Origin: Tenacibaculum dicentrarchi
GTDB taxonomy: Bacteria > Bacteroidota > Bacteroidia > Flavobacteriales > Flavobacteriaceae
NCBI RefSeq assembly: GCF_964036635.1
Contig: NZ_OZ038524.1
Coordinates: forward strand, 1,474,001 to 1,538,000
Reading direction: 5' to 3'
DNA length: 64,000 nt
Positions 27,967 through 37,971 of this stretch are shown one piece after another (within the stretch, counting starts at the first letter, position 1; each line of letters starts with the position of its first letter). Under the pieces are notes generated by a model. It worked only from the letters and a program-made list of their open reading frames with translations. It made no database searches and was not told where the DNA came from. The position numbers and the translations under genes were made by a program.

Positions 27967-29106
27967 TTATTTTCTATAAGCCCAAGCTATTTGCCCTAAT
28001 TGCCCTATAATTTTCACAGAATCTTTCATTGATAATTTAGATCCATCTGCATGAATCCATCTTTTTAGGGGTTTTTCACACAATATATTTTTTGCTTCAT
28101 CTAAACCAAAATGATGTGTAATTCTTTTAAATATTTCAACATCAAAAATCCATTTTGTTATAAATTTTTTACCAAAAGAAATTTCGATAACATCTTTCTT
28201 AAAAATTTTGGCACCACATTGGGTATCTTTAAAATCCATAGAAAGAATTTTTCTGATGATAAAATTTATAGTTAAACTTATTATTTTACGAGCGGATTCT
28301 TTTGTAATATTTGCCCCCATCCTATTTATTCTAGAGCCACTCACAATTTTATAATTTGAATTTTCAATAGTAGAAACTAATTCATCAAAATCAGTTAAAT
28401 CCGTAGATAAGTCAGCATCTAAAAAACCTATATAATCTAAATCTTTTTGTTTTGACATATATAACATTCCCTGTCTAACAGCTTCTGCTTTTCCACCATT
28501 TTCTACACAATTATGTATTGTAATAAAATCCTCTCTTCCTTTTCTTAAATCATTTAAAACAATTAATGTTTTATCAGTACTTCCATCATTTACAAAACAC
28601 AAATGATATCCTGAATTTTTATCAATAAAAGCCGTGAAATCCTGGCTTAAAAGCCTTTTTTCTTCGTTATAGCAAGGAATTACAACTCCAACACATCTTT
28701 GTTGTATAATTACTCCTTTATAATTTATGGTTTTATTTATAGTCTTCGGAATACCAATCAATCTTTTTACCCTAGCGCATACCTCTACTAAACTCAGTGG
28801 TTTTTTCATGTAATCATTAATACCTAAATCGAAACCTTGTGTTATCATATTATCATCGGTATTACCTGATAAAATCATAATTGGTGTATCTGAATTTTTA
28901 GTTATTCTAATATGTTTTACTATTTCCATGCCTGAAATTCCTGGCATATTAAGATCTACAATTACTAAATCTGGTTGAAAAGAACTAAATAAATCCATTC
29001 CTTTAATTCCGTTTATTTCAGTAACAACTTGATAACCTAATTCTTTTAATCTAATTTCTAGCGGTATTAAAACTAATTTTTGATCATCTATAGCTAATAT
29101 TTTCAT
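27967..29106 (-). CDS. Response-regulator receiver domain fused to a GT2 glycosyltransferase
   Basis: 379 residues with two clear domains. Residues 1-118 are a receiver: acidic pair Asp7-Asp8, phosphoacceptor Asp51 (VIVDLNMPG), Ser80 (ILSGN) and Lys102 before Pro103. Residues about 135-379 are a GT2 enzyme like dolichyl/polyprenyl-phosphate sugar transferases: GVVIPCYNEEKRL, VNDGSTDKT, the metal-binding DADLSTDL, and TQCGAKIFKKD. GT2 enzymes of this type load a sugar onto a lipid carrier. The fusion suggests phosphorylation directly controls sugar transfer. No kinase gene is adjacent. It is first in an operon with the GT2-like fragment and manA, and divergent from the large polytopic protein that could use the lipid-linked sugar. 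Confidence 0.88.
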   Translation of the reverse strand: MKILAIDDQKLVLIPLEIRLKELGYQVVTEINGIKGMDLFSSFQPDLVIVDLNMPGISGMEIVKHIRITKNSDTPIMILSGNTDDNMITQGFDLGINDYMKKPLSLVEVCARVKRLIGIPKTINKTINYKGVIIQQRCVGVVIPCYNEEKRLLSQDFTAFIDKNSGYHLCFVNDGSTDKTLIVLNDLRKGREDFITIHNCVENGGKAEAVRQGMLYMSKQKDLDYIGFLDADLSTDLTDFDELVSTIENSNYKIVSGSRINRMGANITKESARKIISLTINFIIRKILSMDFKDTQCGAKIFKKDVIEISFGKKFITKWIFDVEIFKRITHHFGLDEAKNILCEKPLKRWIHADGSKLSMKDSVKIIGQLGQIAWAYRK

Positions 29107-29285
29107 AATTTGAATATTTCAATTACACGCTAATAAAAATAGGACTAATAACCTGATTAAAAGATTACCTATCGTTATAAAGTAGCTTTTATTTAGACGA
29201 ATGGAAGTTTATGTCTGTTAAATTAAAAAAAACAGTATTATATAAATATTTATATTTACATTAGAAAAAAGAAGATTACGTTTTT

Positions 29286-32200
29286 ATGAAAGAGACTTCT
29301 AATAAATATTTAATATCTGCAATACTATTAGGTATTGCATTTCATGGAAGTACTATTTTTTTTACTTTAGAAACTACTTATGACGCTTTAATACACTTAT
29401 TTTTTGCAGACCATTACGCAAATAATTGGTTTGAACCTTGGAATTTTAAATGGTATACTGGTTTTACAGTAATGAGTTATCCACCTTTAGTACATCAATC
29501 TATTGGGGCTTTATCTTTAATTGGTGGTTTAAAATTTGGTCTTTTTAGTGTCGCTATTATTGCAATTCTATTATTTATTACAGGAGTTTATCGTTTTTCA
29601 TTATTAATGACTTCTAATAGAACAGTAGCTGGTTATGCTGCTCTTTTAGCTGTTTTTTCGTCTTCTTTTGTAGAAACACTTCATATTTTTGGGCAATTAC
29701 CAAGTATTATTGGTATTGCTATTTTAATGCACGCTTTACCCGAAGTATATTCTTGGCTAAAAACAGGTAAATATAAATATTTATTTACAGCACTTTCTTT
29801 AATTTCTGTTACAGTTACTTCTCATCATGTTACACCTATTTTTGGAATGATTTTTTTTATCTTTCCTTTAATTGGAATGGTTATTTTAGATATTTCTCGT
29901 GAACAAGTTACTTCTTATAAAGATGTCACTTTTAAACTATTTATAAAAAATTTTGGTAAACAATTTAAACGAAATATTAGTTTTGGTTTTTTTTCTTTGA
30001 TTATAATTATTTTCTGCCTCTTACCTTATTGGATTAACTCTAAAAAAAACCCTATTACACAAGTTCCTATTCCCCACGGTTCTAGAGATGATTTTTTAGA
30101 AATAACATCTTCAGGTCTTGTTTTTTTTATGATTCCTTGGGGCGTTTTATTATTCCTTTTACCTTATTTTTTTTACAGATTTTTTCAAAAAAGATATTTA
30201 TTCTTCGGAATTTCTTTTACAATGTTAGTTGTTTTAGGTACAGGAGGAACAACCCCAGTCCCTAAAATGATTTTAGGACAAAATGCTTTTAATATTTTAA
30301 CTTTAGATAGATTTACTTTATGGGCTTCGATTATGTCTTTACCACTATTTGGTGAATTTGCTTATCGCTTTATAGAAGGAGATTTAAAAATACTAATTCA
30401 ACGTAAATTTGGTGCAGTATATCATCGTTTAATAGGAGGATTATTAGCTTCTTTATTTTTATTGATGACTATTTTTACGATGAGTTTAGGATATTTTAGA
30501 CCATCGCAACCACAAAAAATTAAAATGTTACCTATTGTTAACTTTCTTAATCAAGATCAACATGATTTATGGAGATATTTAACCTTAGGTTTTGGCGATC
30601 AAATGGCGTGGTTATCGGCACAAACAAAAGCAATGACTGTTGATGGAAATTATCATTCTGCAAGACGTTTACCAGAACTAACAACAAGACCAATAGAGCG
30701 TTTAGAAAATTCTAAATTTAAGGGTGTTGCAGGAATTGGGTCTTTACAACAGTTTTTAACAACTCCTGAAAAATACAATTTAAAGTATATTTTTTCTAAT
30801 GATAAATTTTACGACCCTATACTCTATTTCTGTGGATGGCAACGCTTACCACAATTAGAAAACGGAATTATGGTTTGGGAAAAATTAAATGTACCTCCGC
30901 TTTCTTCTATTTTACCAAAAGAAGATGTTGCTACTTGGCAAAAAGTAATGTGGGGTATTATTCCTTTTTTAACAGCTATTATTGCCTTTATTTTAAATAT
31001 TCAATCTATTTTTATACGTAGTTTAAAAACTCAAGTAAGAGCATTACCTCCATATTTAAATAGTAAATTTAAAAATAAATATACTATATTTTCTAAAGGT
31101 CTTTTAAAGACAATACATATTTGGGCTATTATATTATGTGGAATTTTATTTTATAGTTCTTATTTATTTTATATAAAAAATGATTCGCAAAGAACTCCTG
31201 AAAATGCTATAAAAGCGTATTATGATGCCGTTGATTTTAAAGAATATGAAAAAAGTTATCAATTAATAGATCCTAAAAGCGGTTTATCTATTGCACAATT
31301 TATGTTAGAAATTTCTGTTTCTGATGGTTTATTAGGTTCTTATGCCAAATTAGATGCTTTAAAAACTATAACCACTAAAAAAACAGATAGTTTAGCTATT
31401 TTAAAAGTACATACAAACTGGATTACTCCTCTTGAAAAAATTAGTAAAACAGATTTTAAAACATTAGTTAATCGAAAAGGAAAATGGTTTATTTTACCCG
31501 AAAATATGGATTCTGATTTACCACCAGATCAATTGTACTCAAATAATGTAACAGGCTATTTTAATCAAGGAAGACGAAAAATAACTACAGAACAAACGCA
31601 TCATGAAGATGTTTTAAAACAACCTGTTTTAGAAATTATTTCAGCTAAATTAGTTAAATTTAAAACACATTATGCACTTATCGGTGAAGTACAAAATATA
31701 GATAATGTACCCGCAGATGTTGTTTTAAAAGGAACATTATATAATGATGAAAATAAAAAATTAGCTACTTACAATGCTAAATATCATATAAAACATAAAT
31801 TAATGCCTAAAGAAGTTAGTTCGTTTAGAATTAATTTTGAAGGAATAGCATGGTCTAAAACAAAAGACTCTATTCCTAAAACATTTAATCCTGATGAATT
31901 TACACCTGTTGAATTTGAAGAACAACCTACTAAATTCAACTTACAAGCAGCAGGAAATGTTTCTAATTCAGACCTCTATAAAAATGTAGTTTTAAGTGAT
32001 ATCAATATCGATAGTAAAAAAATACAAGGAACTTTATTTAATAGTGGTTTACAAGAAATTACAATTCCTCAACTATTAATCACTTATTACAACAAAGATA
32101 AAGTACTCGTTTGGGTAGACCATTTATTTTTAGAAAACGGAATAAGACAACAACGAAAACAGTATTTTGAATACAATATTTTAAAAAATAATGAAGTTAT

Positions 32201-32381
32201 TATTATTAATGATGATATGACAGATTGTTACGTTAACGGATTAAAAAATGAAGATATTTCAGATAAAATAATACCTAACAGAATAGAAAATCATGCAAAT
32301 AATCAATTTCAAAAAATAAAACATCCGCTGTATTCTTTTATCAAAATTGAAATGAATAATTACATCGGAAATCCTAAATAA
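29286..32381 (+). CDS. Large polytopic GT-C-like membrane protein with periplasmic C-terminal domains
   Basis: 1,031 residues. Residues about 8-400 carry some ten membrane helices. The first extracytoplasmic loop has an acidic motif (TTYDALIHLFFADHYANNWF ... WYTGF ... SYPPLVHQ), as in GT-C enzymes and proteins annotated as 6-pyruvoyl-tetrahydropterin synthase-related (PF10131). More helices lie near 560-580 and 620-645. Then comes an NTF2-like/DUF4878-like domain (about 650-745) and a beta-rich C-terminal region. Such proteins use polyprenyl-phosphate sugars outside the membrane, so this may be a glycosyltransferase or polymerase of the local polysaccharide; that role is inferred. Its stop overlaps the start of the next gene by one base (TAATG), so the two are translationally coupled. 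Confidence 0.75.
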   Translation: MKETSNKYLISAILLGIAFHGSTIFFTLETTYDALIHLFFADHYANNWFEPWNFKWYTGFTVMSYPPLVHQSIGALSLIGGLKFGLFSVAIIAILLFITGVYRFSLLMTSNRTVAGYAALLAVFSSSFVETLHIFGQLPSIIGIAILMHALPEVYSWLKTGKYKYLFTALSLISVTVTSHHVTPIFGMIFFIFPLIGMVILDISREQVTSYKDVTFKLFIKNFGKQFKRNISFGFFSLIIIIFCLLPYWINSKKNPITQVPIPHGSRDDFLEITSSGLVFFMIPWGVLLFLLPYFFYRFFQKRYLFFGISFTMLVVLGTGGTTPVPKMILGQNAFNILTLDRFTLWASIMSLPLFGEFAYRFIEGDLKILIQRKFGAVYHRLIGGLLASLFLLMTIFTMSLGYFRPSQPQKIKMLPIVNFLNQDQHDLWRYLTLGFGDQMAWLSAQTKAMTVDGNYHSARRLPELTTRPIERLENSKFKGVAGIGSLQQFLTTPEKYNLKYIFSNDKFYDPILYFCGWQRLPQLENGIMVWEKLNVPPLSSILPKEDVATWQKVMWGIIPFLTAIIAFILNIQSIFIRSLKTQVRALPPYLNSKFKNKYTIFSKGLLKTIHIWAIILCGILFYSSYLFYIKNDSQRTPENAIKAYYDAVDFKEYEKSYQLIDPKSGLSIAQFMLEISVSDGLLGSYAKLDALKTITTKKTDSLAILKVHTNWITPLEKISKTDFKTLVNRKGKWFILPENMDSDLPPDQLYSNNVTGYFNQGRRKITTEQTHHEDVLKQPVLEIISAKLVKFKTHYALIGEVQNIDNVPADVVLKGTLYNDENKKLATYNAKYHIKHKLMPKEVSSFRINFEGIAWSKTKDSIPKTFNPDEFTPVEFEEQPTKFNLQAAGNVSNSDLYKNVVLSDINIDSKKIQGTLFNSGLQEITIPQLLITYYNKDKVLVWVDHLFLENGIRQQRKQYFEYNILKNNEVIIINDDMTDCYVNGLKNEDISDKIIPNRIENHANNQFQKIKHPLYSFIKIEMNNYIGNPK

Positions 32382-33571
32382 TGAATTTTAGAAAGAACCT
32401 TTTTTTACTTTTCTTGTGCATTGTAACGCATATTACTAATGCACAAAACATAACATTATTATCAAAAGAAAAACAATTTACAGCAGGAGATACTATTCTT
32501 TTAAAATTTAATGCTAATAGTGCAAAAAAGTATCAAATGTACTGTACTAATAGCTATGGAAGTACTTTGCTTAATTCTGAAGTAATTAATAATAAAATAA
32601 ATTTTAAAATCCCTCCTTACCTAAGTAATAAATCTGGTATTTTAAATTGGAAAATTATAAAAAATAATATTTCAGGACAATTTAAAATAGTACCAAAACA
32701 GCAACCTGTTTCTTTAGAAACTTATTTAGGTCCTCCAAGTATTGAAGCAGGCGGAACAGACTACACCATGTTAGTTGTAATACCTACGGATGATTTAGAT
32801 AATCCTTTAAAAAAAGGTACGACAGTAAAAGTAAAATATCAATTTTTAAAATCAGAAAGAAAAACAAAGGTTTTAACTAATAATTTAATCGCTTTTAAAA
32901 ATATAAACTCACCTTTAAAAAGCGGACGAATGATAATTACATCAGAATCTTTAAATTTAAACTCTAAAGAATACGATGTAAATATAATGCCTGCTATAGG
33001 TACTAATTTTAAACTGTTTTTTAAAAGAAATCATAAATATGCAGATGGAAACCAAATAACAACTTTTTACACTTCTATTATAAAAGATAAAAATAACAAT
33101 ATTATTAGTGATGGTAGTTTTGTTGATTTTTTTATCACTAATAAAAAAGGGAATATGTTAAAAACATCTGGAACTACTATAAATGGTATTGCTTATGCTA
33201 AAATGATTCATCCTGAATTTGAAGATAATTGGAAAGTGAAAGCTTATATTAATGGTATTTCAGAAAGTGATATCTTAAAAATTAATTATAAAAAAATTAT
33301 AGATAAATTTGATGTAAATTTTTCTGATAATAATAGAACTGTTAAAGTTGGACCTTTAAAAAGTTTTATGAAGCAGATGATTCCTGACGGATTAAAAGTA
33401 AAATTAGCAATTTATAAAGATGATAAATTCTTAAACAATATTATAAAAAAATCTAATGATGGATTTGTATATTTTAAGCTAAATTCAAACATCTATAAAA
33501 ATGGAGACTATACTATAAAAATTACCACTGCCGCAGTAACCAAAACTTTTGAAGCTAAAAAACTATGGTAA
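32381..33571 (+). CDS. Secreted beta-rich (Ig/bacterial macroglobulin-like) protein of the polysaccharide locus
   Basis: 396 residues with a clear signal peptide (KNLFLLFLCIVTHITNAQ). The rest reads as several beta-sandwich units. One contains GPPSIEAGGTDYTMLVVIPT followed by GTTVKVKYQF, a pattern seen in invasin-like or macroglobulin-like domains. No enzyme motif or sorting domain is seen, so it probably stays in the periplasm. It overlaps the polytopic protein by one base and the glycosidase by 7 bases. The tight coupling suggests the three products work as one complex; its own function is unknown. Confidence 0.7.
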   Translation: MNFRKNLFLLFLCIVTHITNAQNITLLSKEKQFTAGDTILLKFNANSAKKYQMYCTNSYGSTLLNSEVINNKINFKIPPYLSNKSGILNWKIIKNNISGQFKIVPKQQPVSLETYLGPPSIEAGGTDYTMLVVIPTDDLDNPLKKGTTVKVKYQFLKSERKTKVLTNNLIAFKNINSPLKSGRMIITSESLNLNSKEYDVNIMPAIGTNFKLFFKRNHKYADGNQITTFYTSIIKDKNNNIISDGSFVDFFITNKKGNMLKTSGTTINGIAYAKMIHPEFEDNWKVKAYINGISESDILKINYKKIIDKFDVNFSDNNRTVKVGPLKSFMKQMIPDGLKVKLAIYKDDKFLNNIIKKSNDGFVYFKLNSNIYKNGDYTIKITTAAVTKTFEAKKLW

Positions 33572-35109
33572 ACACCAAAAATATTTTAAAAATGGATAAC
33601 ACTAATAAAAACATAATGAGAGGTATTTTAATTTCGTCATATGTTCTTATTATGTCAATTGTTATCTTTTTAATAAGCTCATTATATACTCATTTTAACA
33701 CAGGTGCAGATAGAAGTAAAATGTTACATGTTGAAGTTAAAAAAGTAGATCAATATTTGCCTAAAATAATTTGGAAAGAAGATGGCAACCAAGGTAGAGA
33801 GATTGATGAACAAACCTTAAATAATATCGAAAATGATTATATAGATGCTTGGTATGTAAAACATGTAGCAAATAAAACAAACCTAAAAAGTGGAATTAAT
33901 GATTATTATACAAAAAATGCTCGCAAAAATTTATTCAACTTTATAGAACATAATAAAAAGGAAAAAATTACTATTGAAAGTACAACTTTAAAACACAATC
34001 CTAATCTTATATTTTTTAGTGAAGACGGACAATCAATTGTTTTAGAAGATAAAAATGTTGTTGAGTATAAAAAAATACTTAAAAATAAAAAAGTTGTTTT
34101 AGAAACTACCGAAGTATCAGATTATAAAATGGTATTATTATTAGAAGATGGTTTTTGGAGAATTAGACATTTAGTTAAAGAAAAATCTGCCATTTTTGAT
34201 AAGACTATCAAAAATATTCCTATCGATTCATTAGATATAAAAGGAATTAATTATTATCCACAAGATACACCTTGGGATATGTTTGGTGATAATTTTGATA
34301 TGAAAATTATAGAAAATGACTTTAAAATCATCAAAAAAGCAAACTTAAATACTATCCGAATTTTTATTCAATATGAAGATTTTGGTAAAGCAAATGTAAA
34401 AATTAGTAAACTAAATAAATTAAAGCAAGTTTTAGATACTGCTGAAAAAAATAATATAAATGTTATTGTTACTTTATTTGATTTTTACGGAAACTACAAT
34501 GTTTTAGACTGGACTTTAAACCATAGACATGCAGAAATTATTGTATCAAAATTTAAAGACCATGAAGCTATTATTGCTTGGGATATCAAAAATGAACCTA
34601 ATTTAGATTTTATATCAAGAGGAAAAAAAAATGTTATTGCTTGGTTAAATCATATGATTATTTTAGTAAAATCTATTGATAAAAAACATCCAATAACCAT
34701 TGGTTGGTCAAATATTGAAAGTGCTCCTATTTTAAAAGATAAAGTAGATTTTGTTTCTTTTCATTATTATGAAGACATTAATAATTTTGAAAAAAACTAT
34801 AAATCATTAAAGAATAAAATACCTAAAAAACCTATTGTTTTAGGTGAATTTGGAGTTTCTTCTTACAATGGTATTTGGAAACCTTTTGGTAATTCAGTAA
34901 AAAAACAAGCTAATTATTATAAAATAATGCAACAACTACTTACAAAAAACAATATTCCTTTTATGTCGTGGACTTTATATGATTTTCGTAAAGTACCAAA
35001 GGAAGTTGTTGGTAAACTTCCTTGGCGAATAAATCCTCAAAAAGAATTTGGTTTTATTGATAAAAAAGGTCGTAAAAAACCTGCTTTTAGCTATATTTCC
35101 TCTAAATAA
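33565..35109 (+). CDS. Membrane-anchored TIM-barrel glycoside hydrolase (GH5/GH2-like)
   Basis: 514 residues. One membrane helix (about 20-41) anchors the protein, then an NTF2-like domain (about 85-205), then a clan GH-A TIM barrel (about 222-514). The likely acid/base is Glu344 in AWDIKNEPN and the nucleophile Glu428 in IVLGEFGVSS; FHYYEDI near 399-405 also fits this clan. It would cut or trim beta-linked glycan outside the membrane, a role that glycosidases such as those in Pel and cellulose loci play. A second Met at residue 10 could be the start and would remove the 7-bp overlap. The domain match is firm, the substrate unknown. Confidence 0.8.
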   Translation: MVNTKNILKMDNTNKNIMRGILISSYVLIMSIVIFLISSLYTHFNTGADRSKMLHVEVKKVDQYLPKIIWKEDGNQGREIDEQTLNNIENDYIDAWYVKHVANKTNLKSGINDYYTKNARKNLFNFIEHNKKEKITIESTTLKHNPNLIFFSEDGQSIVLEDKNVVEYKKILKNKKVVLETTEVSDYKMVLLLEDGFWRIRHLVKEKSAIFDKTIKNIPIDSLDIKGINYYPQDTPWDMFGDNFDMKIIENDFKIIKKANLNTIRIFIQYEDFGKANVKISKLNKLKQVLDTAEKNNINVIVTLFDFYGNYNVLDWTLNHRHAEIIVSKFKDHEAIIAWDIKNEPNLDFISRGKKNVIAWLNHMIILVKSIDKKHPITIGWSNIESAPILKDKVDFVSFHYYEDINNFEKNYKSLKNKIPKKPIVLGEFGVSSYNGIWKPFGNSVKKQANYYKIMQQLLTKNNIPFMSWTLYDFRKVPKEVVGKLPWRINPQKEFGFIDKKGRKKPAFSYISSK

Positions 35110-35110
35110 T

Positions 35111-36319
35111 TTATGATTCAACTAATACTTTTTTTGCTAATTTTTTAACCATTATAATCGCTTCAAACTGATTTAAATACATTGCTGTAATTCTTTCCAT
35201 TGGAAATGCCGTAGCTGCTTTGTAATTAGCCTCTCCTAAAGCTACTCTATGAGATTCATTAGTTACGATTAGCTCAATTGCATTGGCTAAACTAGCTACA
35301 TTTTCTGGCTCAAAAAACTCACCTCTGTATCCTTCATCTTCAACCAAAGTTGCTAAATCTCCTAAATTAGGCATTACAACTGCTTTACCATAACTACCCG
35401 CTTGATGTAAAACACCTGAACTACCTGTTGTAGATGTATAAGGAAATACCACAACAGCACTTTCGTTAAATAAAGGAGCTACTTCCACTTCTTCAACATA
35501 GCCTGTAAATGTTATTTGAGCTACATTTTTGTATTTTTCTTTTACAGATGCTAAATAACCTGGTACATTCGGATTGTCTGTTCCTGCAATTACTATTTCT
35601 AAATTTAAACCTGTTGAAGTTCTAACTTTTTCAACAGCTTCAATCATTTTTTCAACTTTTTTATAAGTACCAAATTTACCGAAAGTCATTATTTTCAAAG
35701 CTCCTTTTGGCAATATATGTGATGGTTTATTAGGGATTTCAAATGTTCCATGAGGAATCATTTTTACATTGCTAACTTTATATTTATCTTGTAAAGTAGT
35801 TACATATTTATGCATAGTAACAGCTACAATATCAGCTTTTAAAATTAATTTAGTTAATGTCTGTCCTATAAAATTATAAATTTTTTGTAATATTTTATTT
35901 GAAGTAAAACCTGCACTTTCTAAATCTGTTTGTTCTAAAATATTATGTAATAATACAATAGTTGGTATTTTTTTTATCTTACAAACTAAAGGTAACATTA
36001 ACCCTAAAGCTGCAGCAACTTTTTTATCACCAAACTTCATAAATTGTAAATTAAACAATATCGCATCTGGTTTTATTACATTTATAGCTTTTGTTACTTT
36101 TATAACATTTGTATAACTATTAAACTTCCAACATTCTTTTACTGTAATTTTACAACCATCTTCAGTAAAATTAATGTCTTTTTCTACTGGAGTTATATCC
36201 GTTAATAAAATTAATTCAGTTACTTTTTTATTTTGTCTAAAGCTTTTTACTAAATGATAAGCATATTCATTTAAAGTTACTTTACTTGGCGGGTATGCAG
36301 TTACAATAGCTAGTTTCAT
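35111..36319 (-). CDS. Glycosyltransferase family 4
   Basis: 402 residues, GT-B fold. The N-terminal half starts MKLAIVTAYPPSKVTLNEYA, like many GT4 enzymes. The C-terminal half shows LKIMTFGKFGTYKKVEKMIE, then ITFTGYVEEVEVAPLFNESA, and the nucleotide-sugar region VVFPYTSTTGSSGVLHQAGSYG, whose Glu is replaced by Gln or Ser compared with the usual EGFG-type motif. It is cytosolic, uses a nucleotide-activated sugar, and probably elongates a glycan. It is convergent with the glycosidase (one base between stops) and 124 bp downstream of the flippase gene. Sugar specificity cannot be read. Confidence 0.85.
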   Translation of the reverse strand: MKLAIVTAYPPSKVTLNEYAYHLVKSFRQNKKVTELILLTDITPVEKDINFTEDGCKITVKECWKFNSYTNVIKVTKAINVIKPDAILFNLQFMKFGDKKVAAALGLMLPLVCKIKKIPTIVLLHNILEQTDLESAGFTSNKILQKIYNFIGQTLTKLILKADIVAVTMHKYVTTLQDKYKVSNVKMIPHGTFEIPNKPSHILPKGALKIMTFGKFGTYKKVEKMIEAVEKVRTSTGLNLEIVIAGTDNPNVPGYLASVKEKYKNVAQITFTGYVEEVEVAPLFNESAVVVFPYTSTTGSSGVLHQAGSYGKAVVMPNLGDLATLVEDEGYRGEFFEPENVASLANAIELIVTNESHRVALGEANYKAATAFPMERITAMYLNQFEAIIMVKKLAKKVLVES

Positions 36320-36443
36320 AGTATTTTCTTTTTGATTATATTAAATTTCGTAATAAAAAAGAGTTTACAACTATTAATGTAGCTGAAATGCAATTATATG
36401 TAGTTAAAAGGTATAAAAGCTTAGTTATTATTATTTTTAAACA

Positions 36444-37682
36444 CTATTTTTTATCTTTCAGAAAGAAAAAAGATAATTGCATTAATAATAATAAAACCAT
36501 TGCTAAAATTTGTACGTGTACAACCTGTTCTAAATTTTCATGAAATAGAATAATTAAACCTATTTGTAACATTCCAAAAAGCCCAGAAATAACAACTGGA
36601 ATGTATTTATCTAAAGACAAATAGTAATATGCAAAAATATTTGATATTGCAAAAATACCTGTTGCTATAGCATATTTCCATAATAAAGGCGTTATTGCCA
36701 TATATTCATCTCCAAATAAAATGGCTATAATTTGTTCAGGAAAAAAATAACATGAAGTAACAATAGTAGTAGCTATTATAAAAATATAACCTACGTATTT
36801 TAGTAGAATTGGCGCTGTAGATTTCCCTTCTTTTTTTAACTGAACAACTGTTGGTAATAATAACATTACAAACATCCATGCTATAAAATAAACGACTCTA
36901 CCTATTAAGGCTAATGAAGCATACAAACCAGCATCATAAGACTCGAAGTAATGTTTTACTAATAAAATATCACTATTATTTATTATTATTTGAGTTAATT
37001 CGTAAAATGCTGTAATTATAAAAAAATTACGAACCATTTTAGATTCAGTATTTTCTAATGATACTATTTTAGAAAAAGAAATATTTTTAAATTCAAATGG
37101 AATTAATCCAAACATAAATGAACATAAAATACCTAAAGCAATTAATATTGAAGATTCAATATTTAAAAAATATAATAATCCGAAAGTAATTAATAAACGA
37201 CTTATCATTTCTAATTGATAAGTAACAGATAATTTTTTCAACTGTTTTTTACCTTGAAAAACACCTCTATTTACGCTCATCAAAAAATAAATAGGAACTC
37301 CAATTCCAAATACAACAAACATACTAGAAGAAGTTGTTTTAAAAAAAAATTGTAATTCTGATGCAAATAGCATAATTAAAATTCCTAAAACTACTCCTAT
37401 AATAGCTGAGTTTTTATATATTTTTGATATAAAATTTTTAAAAACAACATCTTCAAAAAGTACCGAAAACTTAGCTGTTACTAATTGAAAAGTCATTGCT
37501 ATAAATGAAAGAACTAATAAAAAGGTAATCATAATAGCTGCATCAGCAAATTTAGCCGGTCCTAAAAATCTTCCTAAAGCTAAATTATATAAATAATTAC
37601 CTCCATTTACAAGTAAAACACTAATCATGAACAATTGTTCTGGTGAAATTTTACTTTTTACCTGTTTTAAAATTTGAACCAT
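36444..37682 (-). CDS. MOP-family polysaccharide flippase
   Basis: 412 residues with about 12 membrane helices and the usual N-terminal pattern of polysaccharide transporters (LFMISVLLVNGGNYLYNLALGRFLGPAKFAD). This superfamily includes Wzx, MurJ and PelG, which move lipid-linked glycans or the growing chain across the inner membrane. It follows the STAS gene by 10 bp and precedes the GT4 gene by 124 bp on the same strand. It could serve as a Wzx for lipid-linked units made by the GT2 fusion, or as a PelG-like partner of the GT4. Confidence 0.85.
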   Translation of the reverse strand: MVQILKQVKSKISPEQLFMISVLLVNGGNYLYNLALGRFLGPAKFADAAIMITFLLVLSFIAMTFQLVTAKFSVLFEDVVFKNFISKIYKNSAIIGVVLGILIMLFASELQFFFKTTSSSMFVVFGIGVPIYFLMSVNRGVFQGKKQLKKLSVTYQLEMISRLLITFGLLYFLNIESSILIALGILCSFMFGLIPFEFKNISFSKIVSLENTESKMVRNFFIITAFYELTQIIINNSDILLVKHYFESYDAGLYASLALIGRVVYFIAWMFVMLLLPTVVQLKKEGKSTAPILLKYVGYIFIIATTIVTSCYFFPEQIIAILFGDEYMAITPLLWKYAIATGIFAISNIFAYYYLSLDKYIPVVISGLFGMLQIGLIILFHENLEQVVHVQILAMVLLLLMQLSFFFLKDKK

Positions 37683-37692
37683 ATTTTATATT

Positions 37693-37971
37693 TTAAGCAA
37701 CATTTATTTTATCAAAATGGTCATAAATTTCTTTAGCACCATAACCTATAACTGAAAATATTTTACCCTTTTTTAAAGCTACCGAAATTAAAGTATTTAT
37801 TGCTTTTAAACCATCTTTAGTAATTTCATTTACTTTATCTATCTTTATTATTACTTTTTTATTTTTAGTTATAAAATGTTCAAAATAAGTAACAAAAAAC
37901 TGAGAAGTTGAGTTATTTAACTTCCCTTTTAAATAAAACTTCCCGTTTCTTCCTGTAATTTGTAAAGCCAT
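37693..37971 (-). CDS. STAS-domain protein with Asp at the phosphoserine position
   Basis: 92 residues, one STAS domain (anti-sigma-antagonist fold). The segment VNEITKDGLKAI (48-59) aligns with the SpoIIAA segment DSSGLGVL, putting Asp53 where the regulatory serine normally lies; Thr51 is nearby. Such proteins switch partners according to phosphorylation, but this one may be fixed in a phospho-like state. It is first in an operon with the flippase and GT4 genes, so a role in controlling the polysaccharide machinery is likely. No partner kinase of the SpoIIAB type is in the window. Confidence 0.7.
   Translation of the reverse strand: MALQITGRNGKFYLKGKLNNSTSQFFVTYFEHFITKNKKVIIKIDKVNEITKDGLKAINTLISVALKKGKIFSVIGYGAKEIYDHFDKINVA

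Noticed and set aside
36320..36443. Possible gene or regulatory site between the GT4 and flippase genes
   Set aside because: No open frame, hairpin or perfect -7 box was found; only AT-rich sequence.
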